Below are positions 8,314 to 16,481 of a stretch of 48,224 nt of DNA, piece after piece. This DNA comes from UBA1422 sp963676385 (GTDB lineage: Bacteria; Bacillota; Clostridia; Peptostreptococcales; Anaerovoracaceae). The notes beneath the pieces were generated by a model. The model was given only the letters and a program-made list of their open reading frames with translations, did no database searches and was not told the DNA's origin. The position numbers and the translations under genes were made by a program. Each line of letters begins with the position of its first letter. The stretch's first letter is position 1. Location of the stretch: NCBI GenBank assembly GCA_963676385.2, contig CAXXMM010000003.1:1-48224 (forward strand). The letters are read 5' to 3'.

Positions 8314-9387
8314 TTATGCCACCTCCTTTCCCAGATTCTTGTCCCTAAAGTTCACCTTGTATTGTATGAAGAAATCGCTCCCCAATACAAAGAATAAAAT
8401 GACACCCTGAATCAAATCTGCCACAGATGAGGGAATAGACATGGAAACCTGCAGGAAAGAGCTTCCCTGCAACAGCATGGCGAACAGGAAACAAACCACA
8501 CCAACAACCGGCGCAGACAAACGTCCCAACCATGCAGTGATAATGGCCGTAAATCCATATCCGGCGGAAATGGTATAGGTTAGTGTTTTTTCAATTGCCG
8601 AAGCTTGAATCATTCCGGCCAATCCGCATAGTCCACCGGAAACAAGCATCGCCGTAATAATAATTGCCTTGATATTCATCCCCGCATATCTAGCCGTCTC
8701 CAAACTTTCTCCCACCACTGAAATTTCATAGCCTCTCTTGGTGTGATGAATAAACACATAAACGCCACCCACAACGAATAAAGCAATAATCCAACCAATA
8801 TGCACCCCAAATAAGCTGGGCAAAATTGCATTGTGCCCAAAGTTAGCCACTTTAGGAAATCCACCAAAGCTAGCGTCTTTCCATGGCCCAAACTGCATAT
8901 AGGTGACAAACTTAATGGCAATATAATTCATCATCAATGTGAAGATTGTCTCGTTGGTTCCAAATCTAGCTTTAAAAAAGGCAGGAATAAATGCCCAAAT
9001 TGCACCGCAAAGGATTGCCATCACTGCCATGGCAAGCAGCATCAACGGTGTTGGCAAAGTATCCGGGAGATTTAAAGCAACCAAAGTTGCCCCAAAAGCG
9101 CCCATCATTATTTGCCCTTCTCCCCCAATATTCCAAAACTTCATTTTGAAGGCCACTAAAATCCCCATGGACACAATAATGAGAGGAACCGCCTTATTAA
9201 TAGTTTGTTGAATACGCATGACGCTTCCAACAGAACCTTCCACGATTCTATAATACACTTCCAGTGGATTATAGCCCATAATCAAAATTACCAGACCGGC
9301 AAACACTAAAGACAAGAAAACGGCGGTAGCCTGTATCATGATTTCTTTTCGTTTGGGAAGTGAAGCCCTTTTATTGATTTTAATCAT
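8314..9387 (-). CDS. Nucleoside ABC transporter permease (NupP/YufP type)
   Basis: A 357-residue permease with about ten predicted helices, the first permease of a BMP-type importer. Typical segments are IMGYNPLEVYYRIVEGS, FWNIGGEGQIMMGAFGA and FGTNETIFTLMMNYIA. A cytoplasmic loop near GESLETARYAGMN matches the ATPase-contact motif. It overlaps the ATPase gene by four bases (ATGA) and has AGGAGGTGCC before the ATG, so the subunits are made together. Confidence 0.93.
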   Translation of the reverse strand: MIKINKRASLPKRKEIMIQATAVFLSLVFAGLVILIMGYNPLEVYYRIVEGSVGSVMRIQQTINKAVPLIIVSMGILVAFKMKFWNIGGEGQIMMGAFGATLVALNLPDTLPTPLMLLAMAVMAILCGAIWAFIPAFFKARFGTNETIFTLMMNYIAIKFVTYMQFGPWKDASFGGFPKVANFGHNAILPSLFGVHIGWIIALFVVGGVYVFIHHTKRGYEISVVGESLETARYAGMNIKAIIITAMLVSGGLCGLAGMIQASAIEKTLTYTISAGYGFTAIITAWLGRLSAPVVGVVCFLFAMLLQGSSFLQVSMSIPSSVADLIQGVILFFVLGSDFFIQYKVNFRDKNLGKEVA

Positions 9388-10904
9388 GTTGGCACCTCCT
9401 CCTGCAAAACCGTTCCGGTCATCATTAACCCAATATCTTCTTTCGTTACTTCCTGGGGGTTAACAATACCGGTAATTTTCCCATTACACAATACAATAAT
9501 CCGATCACACAGATCCATTAGCACATCCAGGTCTTCTCCAATGAACAATACCCCGACGCCATCTTGTTTTTGCTCATTCAATAATTCATAAATTTTGTAT
9601 GAGGCCCCTACATCTAGGCCTCTCACCGGGTAGGCAGTAATCAAAACTTTAGGATTGGAATCTATTTCTCTGCCCAACAGTACCTTTTGGATATTTCCCC
9701 CGGAAAGTTTTTTTACAGGGGTATAAATGTTAGGGGTCATAATGTCTAGAGACTTTACAATTTTGTTGGCCTTTTCCACACAAGATCCCCGCTTCAAAAA
9801 AATTCCAGGCTGGTTTTGATAATCCTTCAACACAATATTGTGAACAATATCCATGCTGCCAACCAATCCCATCCCCAGCCGATCCTCCGGAATAAATCCC
9901 ATTCGAATTCCAAGTCGAATAATATCCCTTGGGGTCTTGCCTAAAATGTTATCTCCCTGAAAGAAAATACGTCCTTTGGCCGCAGGAATTAATCCGGCAA
10001 TGGATTCACATAATTCTTTCTGACCGCTTTTTGCCACCCCGGCAACTCCAAGGATTTCTCCTCCATCCAAAGTAAAACTAATATTATCAAGTGCCAGTTT
10101 GCCTTCCTGGTCTACGACTGTTAACTCGTCAACCCGCAGCCATTCTCCCAAATCGGGACCGGGCGCACGGTCAATTTCCAAATCAACTTTCTTTCCAACC
10201 ATCATCTCAATGAGACTGGGCACTTTAATTTCCTTGGTAATTACTGTCGCAACCGATTTTCCCTTGCGCAAAACTGTAATTCGATCGCTGATTTCCATTA
10301 CTTCATTTAGTTTATGGGTAATAATCACAATGGCGCATCCCTGTTCCTTCATATTCCGCATTATTCGGAAAAGTTTGTTGATTTCTTGGGGAGTCAATAC
10401 TGCGGTTGGTTCATCAAGTACCAATATTCTTGCGCCACGGTAAAGCACTTTTATAATTTCCAGTGTCTGCTTTTCACCAACAGACATTTGATAGACTTTT
10501 TTATTTGGATCAATATCCAAACCATATTTGTCAGACAGTTCTTTAATTTCTGCGGAAAGATCTTTGTCTTTCTGCCCTGACCGTTTCTTTTGTCCAAGCA
10601 ATATATTCTCTTTTGCCGTTAAAATATCAACTAACTTAAAATGCTGGTGAATCATACCGATTCCCAGCTCAATAGAGTCTTTTGGAGAGGTGAAGTGTAC
10701 TGGTTGGCCTTCTACAAAGATAAAACCGCTGTCGGGCATATAAATACCCGACAGCATGTTCATCAGCGTAGATTTCCCGGCGCCATTTTCCCCCAAAAGG
10801 GCATGAATTTCGCCGGCATAAACCTGAAGGTTTACATCTTCATTGGCCTTAAGTGCTCCAAAAGTTTTTGTGATGTTTTCCATCTGAATTGAAATTGTTT
10901 GCAC
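9384..10904 (-). CDS. Nucleoside ABC transporter ATP-binding protein (duplicated ATPase)
   Basis: A 506-residue protein with two fused ABC ATPase domains, as in sugar/nucleoside importers (RbsA/YufO class). The first domain has Walker A GENGAGKSTL (39-48), a signature MSVGEKQTLEI and Walker B LVLDEPTAVL. The second has a degenerate Walker A (GVAGVAKSGQKEL), the signature KLSGGNIQKVLLGREI and an unusual Walker B end (LITAYPVRGLD) in place of the usual D-E-P, so only one site is likely to hydrolyse ATP well. The GTG start has GGAGG six bases upstream; the lipoprotein gene lies 17 bases upstream. Confidence 0.94.
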   Translation of the reverse strand: MQTISIQMENITKTFGALKANEDVNLQVYAGEIHALLGENGAGKSTLMNMLSGIYMPDSGFIFVEGQPVHFTSPKDSIELGIGMIHQHFKLVDILTAKENILLGQKKRSGQKDKDLSAEIKELSDKYGLDIDPNKKVYQMSVGEKQTLEIIKVLYRGARILVLDEPTAVLTPQEINKLFRIMRNMKEQGCAIVIITHKLNEVMEISDRITVLRKGKSVATVITKEIKVPSLIEMMVGKKVDLEIDRAPGPDLGEWLRVDELTVVDQEGKLALDNISFTLDGGEILGVAGVAKSGQKELCESIAGLIPAAKGRIFFQGDNILGKTPRDIIRLGIRMGFIPEDRLGMGLVGSMDIVHNIVLKDYQNQPGIFLKRGSCVEKANKIVKSLDIMTPNIYTPVKKLSGGNIQKVLLGREIDSNPKVLITAYPVRGLDVGASYKIYELLNEQKQDGVGVLFIGEDLDVLMDLCDRIIVLCNGKITGIVNPQEVTKEDIGLMMTGTVLQEEVPT

Positions 10905-10921
10905 TGGTAGCCTCCATTTAA

Positions 10922-12010
10922 TTATTGATTGGAAGAGGTAACACCCTTCACCAGCTTTAATTCGCTGGGCCAGATTTCAGCTCTAGTCAAAGTTTGTCCT
11001 TCTTTGCACCACAGGGATCCATCAACAAATTCAATTTTCCCTGACATGGGGTTGAAGTCTCCCGATACAATTTTTGCCTTTACATCGTTCACCTTGTCTT
11101 GCACGTCTTGAGGAACAATGTCGGTAAACGGTGCCAAATCAACGTATCCATCTGCCATGGTACCATAATAGCTGCTGGGTGTAAAATCTCCATCCATGAT
11201 CTCTTGGATAGCCTTCTCGTAGTATACTTCATGGTGCCAAATTGGTGCAGTAATAAATGTATCAGGGAAGTCGGCTCCTTTATCAGAATTGTAACCAATG
11301 GAGTATTTCCCAGCTTTCTGTGCAGCAAGAATCGGTCCAGTGGTGTCGCAATGTTGAGCGATAATGTCACAACCCTGTGCCAATAAAGCTTCAGCTGCTT
11401 CCTGCTCTTTCGCGGGGTCATACCATGTATTAATGTAGACCACCTTTACTTCCACATCAGGATTCACAGACTGGGCACCCAATGCAAAAGCGTTGATTCC
11501 AATATTTACTTCTGTGTAAGGATATGCCGCAACATAACCTAATTTGTCTGTTTTTGTCATCATGCCAGCAGCAATACCGGACAGGTATCTAGGTTGCTCC
11601 ATGGCACCAAAGAAATTATCAAAGTTGGTATCATTTGATTTGCTGCCTGAGAAATGCAAGAAATAAATTTTAGGATTGTCGGTTGCCAACTCATCCAACG
11701 CATCCATGAAGCCATAACTGTTTCCAACAATGATGGTGCAACCTTTATCCATAAGATTCATTGCTGCAGTCTTTACGGCTTCTTTGTCTTCCGCAACATT
11801 TTCCAAATAGTAGGTTTTTACTTTTCCGTCAAAATACTTCTCAACCTTTTGTCTGGCTTCATCATGAGCTTGAGTAAAGCCGCCGTCGGTTGCGCTGCCC
11901 ACATAAATGAACCCGACCTTTGTCACTGTGTCATCTGAACTACTGCCACCGCATGCAGTAAAACCGAAGACCATCAGCAGCGCCATTAATAACGCAATAA
12001 TCTTTTTCAT
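10922..12010 (-). CDS. BMP-family substrate-binding lipoprotein of the nucleoside transporter
   Basis: A 362-residue secreted lipoprotein. The signal peptide MKKIIALLMALLMVFGFTAC ends in a lipobox cysteine (C20), which anchors it outside the membrane. The mature part has the Bmp/PnrA fold signature (VGFIYVGSATDGGFTQAHDEA at the start, GYNSDKGADFPDTFITAPIW later), a family that binds purine nucleosides. The first gene of the transporter set, it has a strong GGAGGAAAGAG site. The neighbouring xpt gene upstream agrees with purine salvage. Confidence 0.93.
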   Translation of the reverse strand: MKKIIALLMALLMVFGFTACGGSSSDDTVTKVGFIYVGSATDGGFTQAHDEARQKVEKYFDGKVKTYYLENVAEDKEAVKTAAMNLMDKGCTIIVGNSYGFMDALDELATDNPKIYFLHFSGSKSNDTNFDNFFGAMEQPRYLSGIAAGMMTKTDKLGYVAAYPYTEVNIGINAFALGAQSVNPDVEVKVVYINTWYDPAKEQEAAEALLAQGCDIIAQHCDTTGPILAAQKAGKYSIGYNSDKGADFPDTFITAPIWHHEVYYEKAIQEIMDGDFTPSSYYGTMADGYVDLAPFTDIVPQDVQDKVNDVKAKIVSGDFNPMSGKIEFVDGSLWCKEGQTLTRAEIWPSELKLVKGVTSSNQ

Positions 12011-12138
12011 ATTCTCTCTTTCCTCCTAATAATAGTAGTACTGGGGGTTGATTTTATGTCTTTCATTATAATCAGCCCCAAACAGGATAGAAAGTTTTTC
12101 GCCAAAAAAAAGTACAAATTATTGTAGTGACTTTTATT

Positions 12139-12160
12139 AAGTTCGTGCATATACGAACTT
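12139..12160. repeat. Inverted repeat in the leader of the nucleoside transporter
   Basis: A perfect 8-bp inverted repeat AAGTTCGT/ACGAACTT with a six-base centre lies between xpt and the lipoprotein gene, about 130 bases before the latter. No U-run follows on either strand, so it is a weak terminator candidate. It may be an operator. The half-site ACGAAC resembles the core of purine repressor boxes, but the two halves face the opposite way from the B. subtilis PurR arrangement. Confidence 0.4.
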
Positions 12161-12178
12161 TAATTCGCATCATTCATA

Positions 12179-12760
12179 TTATTGTTCAGAATTAAAGAAG
12201 ATGACGCCGTCCTCTATTTTATCAATCGTAGCCAGCGATTCCACCCGATACCCAGCCTGCCTTAATTTTGCTCCACCCCCCTGAAAAGCCTTCTCAATGA
12301 CAATGCCAAACCCCACAATGGTTCCCCCGGATTGATTAACAATATCTGCCATAGCCATGGCCGCTTCCCCATGGGCAAGAAAGTCATCTATGATGAGTAC
12401 CCGATCCCCGGGGGATAGAAATTTTTGGGAAACCCGAAGCATGGACACAGTCCCTTTTGTAAAGGATTTTGCCTCAGATTCATAAAATCCATCCACCATG
12501 GTGCTAGGTATCATCTTCTTGGCAAAAACAACCCTGGGATAATCAAAAGCCACCGAAGTCAGGCATGCAACGGCAATTCCGCTGGCCTCAACGGTTAAAA
12601 TCTTATCCACCTTTGCATTTCCAAATCTTAATCTGAATTCCTGACCCATCTCTTTCATCAGTTTTACATCAATCTGATGGTTCACAAATCCGTCGACTTT
12701 GACAATCTGGGCACCGATGGTCTCCCCTTCATTTCGTATTTTTTCCAGCAATGCCTTCAT
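12179..12760 (-). CDS. xpt: Xanthine phosphoribosyltransferase
   Basis: A 193-residue type I phosphoribosyltransferase that joins xanthine to PRPP to give XMP. The PRPP-binding loop is VLIIDDFLAHG (121-131), and the N-terminal MKALLEKIRNEGE and DGFVNHQID segments are typical of Xpt. Length is normal. The ATG overlaps the stop codon of the preceding DUF523 gene. Position before a purine nucleoside importer fits base salvage. I looked for a purine riboswitch upstream and saw none. Confidence 0.95.
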   Translation of the reverse strand: MKALLEKIRNEGETIGAQIVKVDGFVNHQIDVKLMKEMGQEFRLRFGNAKVDKILTVEASGIAVACLTSVAFDYPRVVFAKKMIPSTMVDGFYESEAKSFTKGTVSMLRVSQKFLSPGDRVLIIDDFLAHGEAAMAMADIVNQSGGTIVGFGIVIEKAFQGGGAKLRQAGYRVESLATIDKIEDGVIFFNSEQ

Positions 12761-13215
12761 CGGATTTGTTCCTCCATCTTAATGATTTTATTCATTTCAT
12801 CTTCTCCGAATACCAGATACCCGGCATTACGTAGAATTTCCGTAGTGACGCCTTGACCTGCTATCTTCGTTCCGGAAAAAGTTCCATCGTAAATAATATT
12901 GCTTCCACAGGATGGGCTTCTTTGTTTAAAAATACAAAATTCAATTTCTATTTCTCCAGCAAGGGCAAGAGTCGCTTCCCCACCTTCAAAAAAAGCTTTT
13001 GTAACGTCTCTTCCATCTTCGTCAAACACCTGATGGCCCCGCCTCTGGCATGCGCCCCTTGGGATTTCAAGTCCGCCTAACACTTCCGGGCATACCGGCA
13101 CAATCCTACCTTCTTTCCACCACTTTTGAAAAAGTGGATTTTGGCAGGTGGCTGTTTTGCCGTCATACCTGCAAGGCTCCCCGCAAAGGCAAGCACTGGC
13201 TAGTATTTTTTTCAT
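12757..13215 (-). CDS. DUF523 / TudS-type Fe-S protein
   Basis: A 152-residue DUF523 protein. It shows SACLCGEPCRYDG near the N-terminus, PVCPEVLGGLEIPRG in the middle and SPSCGSNIIYDG later; C9, C42 and C103 are the conserved cysteines of the family. Characterised members (TudS) bind a [4Fe-4S] cluster and remove sulfur from 2-thiouracil; I infer but cannot prove a similar thio-base desulfidase activity. The gene overlaps xpt by four bases and the FAD gene upstream by four bases, and lies in the same run as the nucleoside importer, a context that fits nucleobase salvage. Confidence 0.85.
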   Translation of the reverse strand: MKKILASACLCGEPCRYDGKTATCQNPLFQKWWKEGRIVPVCPEVLGGLEIPRGACQRRGHQVFDEDGRDVTKAFFEGGEATLALAGEIEIEFCIFKQRSPSCGSNIIYDGTFSGTKIAGQGVTTEILRNAGYLVFGEDEMNKIIKMEEQIR

Positions 13216-14303
13216 TCTATTTTCCCTCCTCTGGAGTCAGTACGGCTACAGTCCGAATACATGGCAATGCTTTGTAATCCAGACTTAAGCACCCCGCGGC
13301 GTAAGCTGGGTTGATACATAAAAGGGCACTTCAGGTTTTTCGCCAACAGTTTTATCCGTAGTTTTAGCGTATTTCTTTGATAACATCGAAGTCGGTTTCC
13401 ACTTCTCCTATTGAGTGCACTATTTAAATGCACTGCACTATTCATGGCGGCACTGATACCCTCCAAAGAGCTGGGGCTGATGAAACCGGCAGCCTCCCCA
13501 ATTAAAAAAACATTGTCACGCCCCAATTGAAAACTTTGCCACCCTGTAGGTCGTAATACCAAACACGCCTCTGTTTGCTCAGGGATCTGAATTTGAAATC
13601 CCATTTCTATTAGTTTTTCTTTTTGTCTTTCAAATCGTTGCCTGCATCTCTTTAGTGGAAAGGCGCCTCCATAAATCAACGTGCTATCCTTCGAAATAGT
13701 CCATGCACAACAATCCGTGGTTTCTTCATCAAAAATACAAGAGTAAAACGGATGTGCTTTGGCAACATCAGCGGAAAATGTTTGTTGAATTGCCACATAT
13801 TTTCTTGTCCTAAGGGGTGGAAAAAAGGTTTTTCGCACCAGCGAGTTGGCACCATCGGCACCCACCACAATAGGCGCGGTGGCAAAAATCACAGTTCCGT
13901 CTTCCCCATGGCAATATACTTGGTACTCCCTTTGTGTGATTTTTTGGATTTTACTACAACTTCCCTGCAGCACTTCTACTTGTGGAGGAACCAAGGAAAC
14001 CAGCCATGAATCAAATTTTTTTCGATCTAAATTTACATACATTCGCTGATACCAACGTTGAAGGCGTCCGGCCACATCAATGGTTTTTACCGAAAAAATT
14101 TGAGGATCGGCTAAAATGCTTTTGGGCAAGTTTAAATCAAAATGAGCCAGGGTTTTTTGGGCATCGGGCGCCAAAAGTCCCCCGCATGGTTTCCCTCTTC
14201 TGTTTCCATCAACCAGCAAAATTTTTAGGGCAGGATCTGCAATACGCGCCAAAGTAGCTCCGGCAGGCCCGGCACCAATAATAATCACATCGTACTCTGG
14301 CAT
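13212..14303 (-). CDS. FAD-dependent oxidoreductase, geranylgeranyl-reductase-like
   Basis: A 363-residue flavoprotein. The N-terminal dinucleotide-binding motif is YDVIIIGAGPAGATLARI, followed by VDGNRRGKPCGGLLAPDAQ, the VGADGANSLVRK motif, and the late FLIGEAAGFISPSSLEGI motif that closes the FAD site. These belong to the geranylgeranyl reductase/PHBH branch. The substrate is unknown; a reduction of an isoprenoid or a quinone-like ring is possible. I use the ATG at 14303 with AAGGGAGAG upstream. It overlaps the thioesterase upstream and the DUF523 gene downstream by a few bases. Confidence 0.82.
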   Translation of the reverse strand: MPEYDVIIIGAGPAGATLARIADPALKILLVDGNRRGKPCGGLLAPDAQKTLAHFDLNLPKSILADPQIFSVKTIDVAGRLQRWYQRMYVNLDRKKFDSWLVSLVPPQVEVLQGSCSKIQKITQREYQVYCHGEDGTVIFATAPIVVGADGANSLVRKTFFPPLRTRKYVAIQQTFSADVAKAHPFYSCIFDEETTDCCAWTISKDSTLIYGGAFPLKRCRQRFERQKEKLIEMGFQIQIPEQTEACLVLRPTGWQSFQLGRDNVFLIGEAAGFISPSSLEGISAAMNSAVHLNSALNRRSGNRLRCYQRNTLKLRIKLLAKNLKCPFMYQPSLRRGVLKSGLQSIAMYSDCSRTDSRGGKIE

Positions 14304-14313
14304 TATCTCTCCC

Positions 14314-14844
14314 TTAATTTGTTTCCGGCTTGTCAGGCACAACGATTTCAGTCCGATGGTCCTCTTCGCTGGTTAACGGCCGCCAACCAAATTCATTGTT
14401 GTCCGCTTCTGTAATGGTAGTAAGATTCTGCTTAAAATATTTGGCCTTCCCCGTAGCGGCAACCTCACCACTGGGAAGAATCAGTTCCGCTACCCCTGTA
14501 AATAATTTTCGGTTGTTAGCAACAATTTTGGCCATAGCAATCAGTTCCACATCATAAGGAACCGGTTTGATGAATTTGACCTCCAAATTAGTGGTGACAG
14601 CCCAAGTCTCCGGTTCTGTAATGTTAATAGCCCTACCGATGACTTCATCTAAAAAAGCGCTAATCATCCCACCGTGAACTCGAAGGGGGTAGCTTTGATG
14701 TTCAGAATGTGGAACTGTAATGCCTGCAAGCATCCCATTATCCAACTCATAAAAACGAGCCCGAAGACTGAGGGGATTGTCAAGTCCACACACCAAACAC
14801 TGGCTCGAAATGTTTTGTTTTCTTGTAATTTTGTACGTGGTCAT
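14314..14844 (-). CDS. PaaI-family hotdog thioesterase
   Basis: A 176-residue hotdog-fold protein. The segment YPLRVHGGMISAFLDEVIGRAI carries the HGG motif and the acid residue of the PaaI/YbgC-like acyl-CoA thioesterases, followed by TTNLEVKFIKPVPYD. An N-terminal CLVCGLDNPLS motif with two cysteines is shared by the subfamily seen in Clostridia. The acyl substrate is not known. It heads the run that continues into the FAD oxidoreductase, 10 bases downstream. Confidence 0.83.
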   Translation of the reverse strand: MTTYKITRKQNISSQCLVCGLDNPLSLRARFYELDNGMLAGITVPHSEHQSYPLRVHGGMISAFLDEVIGRAINITEPETWAVTTNLEVKFIKPVPYDVELIAMAKIVANNRKLFTGVAELILPSGEVAATGKAKYFKQNLTTITEADNNEFGWRPLTSEEDHRTEIVVPDKPETN

Positions 14845-14953
14845 AAGGTTGTTTCCCTTTCTGTTTGATTGAAACCGGCATGCCCTGCTTCAGCCATTTC
14901 CCATGGTCAATCAATAGGGGTATTATATCATCTGAAAGATGATTTTTAAAGGG

Positions 14954-14979
14954 AAAAACCTGCTGGGTAGCAGGTTTTT
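14954..14979 (-). terminator. Rho-independent terminator
   Basis: A perfect 11-bp hairpin (AAAAACCTGCT with a four-base loop and its complement) with T-runs on both sides lies three bases beyond the stop of the TfoX-like gene. It ends that transcript and separates it from the thioesterase operon. Confidence 0.85.
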
Positions 14980-14981
14980 GA

Positions 14982-15302
14982 TTAGGTTCTTTTCTTTTTT
15001 GGCTTTGGTATTGGAGTGATGGGTTCCAAGATGCTAACAACGGCTTTGCTCAATTGCCAGTCATCAATATCCAAAACATAATGCTCTTTTGCCCCTTGGT
15101 AAGGGAATCCCTTCTCTGCGTTTTTCATCAGGTCTGAAATGCAGTCCAGCCGTTTCACAAACACAGTGTTGTCACAGACCAAAAGAATGGGTTTGTCATT
15201 TACATATACCATGTATTCACCAAACATTTTTCGATATCTGACGAAGCCATCCCCTTCAATTTGTTCACATACATATCGAACAAAGTCTTCCGTTGTGCTC
15301 AT
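14982..15302 (-). CDS. TfoX N-terminal domain protein
   Basis: A 106-residue protein with the fold of the TfoX N-terminal domain: VRYRKMFGEYMVYVNDKPILLVCDN and YVLDIDDWQ. Small proteins of this kind have no settled function outside competence regulation in Gammaproteobacteria. The ATG has AGGAGGAGATTTCC directly upstream, which overlaps the TAG stop of the AraC gene. It is in the same frame as the AraC gene, separated by TAG and four further codons. Confidence 0.8.
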   Translation of the reverse strand: MSTTEDFVRYVCEQIEGDGFVRYRKMFGEYMVYVNDKPILLVCDNTVFVKRLDCISDLMKNAEKGFPYQGAKEHYVLDIDDWQLSKAVVSILEPITPIPKPKKKRT

Positions 15303-15314
15303 GGAAATCTCCTC

Positions 15315-16220
15315 CTATTTTGCCTCTGTTACAGGTCTTGCTTCAATATATCCTCGGTACCCCATAGGCGCTAGTTGAAATCTTGGAGCCGCTTCCGGCG
15401 CCCATTGGTATCCATAGGTAATTGGATTGTAATGATTAATGGTTTCCCACATGTTTTCAATGACTTCCATAAAATCCTCATCCTCATAGGGTTCTCCTTG
15501 GAATACCATCATGGTGCAGGGGGGCAGGTCAATCAGTTCATAACCTTCAGGTAAAATGTTACTGTAATTTTGTGGCAACTCAACACCTTGCACATAGGTG
15601 GATGTTCCGGGTGTGATTAAATGTTTAGGCAACCACATTCCAATGGGTTCGTACAATGCTTCTTTGACGCTGGTGAGCAACGGCCAAATGTCGCATCCCA
15701 CCTCTTCACAATATCCAAAATATTCCTCTGCCTTGATACCTCTTCTCAACAATACTTTCCTTGCCGGTCGTTCCATCACCTGGACAAACACCGTCTTCGT
15801 TTTTTTCTGTTCCGTCATGTTGTTTCCTCCTTTTTGAAATCCAAGATAAGTGTCGAAAACTTTTCCAGGCATGAAAAGCTGAACCGGCGGAGTTTCTCTA
15901 CTGTATTTTTTGGGAGAGATGCCGAATTCTTTTGAAAATGCACGGGTAAACCCTTCATGAGAATCAAAAACAAAATCCAACGCCACATCAATAATCTTGT
16001 GATTTTCATCACGCAAGGCCAAGGCGGCTTGACTCAATCGAATCCCTCGAATGTATTCAAACGGTGCCTTCCCCATTATTTCTTTGAAGATTTTTGCTGT
16101 GTGCCAAGGGGAATATCCAACCTCATTGGCTAATTGCTTCAATGTGATTTTCTCGTTAAGGTGATCTTCAATATACTCTTGCATTTTTTGTACTGTCCTG
16201 ATCTGTTCAGCCTGGTTCAT
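15315..16220 (-). CDS. AraC-family regulator with GyrI-like effector domain
   Basis: A 301-residue regulator. An AraC helix-turn-helix pair is at the N-terminus (ITLKQLANEVGYSPWHTAKIFKEIMG; ALDFVFDSHEGFTRAFSKEFG), followed from about residue 135 by a GyrI-like ligand-binding domain (TVFVQVMERPARKVLLRRG to the end). This order is that of Rob/SoxS-related multidrug sensors in Firmicutes. The stop is TAG, 12 bases before the TfoX-like start and in the same frame. The ATG has AAAGGG upstream. Confidence 0.88.
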   Translation of the reverse strand: MNQAEQIRTVQKMQEYIEDHLNEKITLKQLANEVGYSPWHTAKIFKEIMGKAPFEYIRGIRLSQAALALRDENHKIIDVALDFVFDSHEGFTRAFSKEFGISPKKYSRETPPVQLFMPGKVFDTYLGFQKGGNNMTEQKKTKTVFVQVMERPARKVLLRRGIKAEEYFGYCEEVGCDIWPLLTSVKEALYEPIGMWLPKHLITPGTSTYVQGVELPQNYSNILPEGYELIDLPPCTMMVFQGEPYEDEDFMEVIENMWETINHYNPITYGYQWAPEAAPRFQLAPMGYRGYIEARPVTEAK

Positions 16221-16260
16221 TTTCTACCCTTTCGTGGATATCATAAGTCATTGAAACAGA

Positions 16261-16473
16261 TTATTCTTGACTTGTTTTGTGAAATGTCACATGTTTTTCT
16301 TTGAGGGAAATCTTGCCAACCAGATACCCATACCGGGCCGCTTCTTTTTTGTAGTTCAAAAAAGAATGGTCAATTTCAAATCCAAGGATGTTTTTAATTT
16401 CCTCAAAGGTGCATTTCAATTCTTTTTCGCCACTTTTGGAAAGATAATTCCACAAAGGATCATATTTGCTCAT
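16261..16473 (-). CDS. DUF7662-like small protein
   Basis: A 70-residue protein starting MSKYDPLWNYLSKSGE. The pattern KYDPLWxYL, then a helix-rich LKCTFEEIKNILGFEID and a NYKKEAARYGYLVG segment, fits the small DUF7662 family of unknown function. I choose the second ATG (16473), preceded by GAGG; an in-frame ATG at 16485 overlaps the upstream gene's stop. The stop is TAA. Confidence 0.65.
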   Translation of the reverse strand: MSKYDPLWNYLSKSGEKELKCTFEEIKNILGFEIDHSFLNYKKEAARYGYLVGKISLKEKHVTFHKTSQE

Positions 16474-16481
16474 GTGCTGCC

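Noticed and set aside
12139..12160. LexA or PurR box before the nucleoside transporter
   Set aside because: LexA sites read GAAC-N4-GTTC and PurR boxes face each other with a longer gap; here the halves face outward (GTTC then GAAC), so neither fits.
12011..12178. Purine riboswitch for the transporter or xpt
   Set aside because: No conserved three-way junction sequence such as the paired loops of the purine aptamer could be found.
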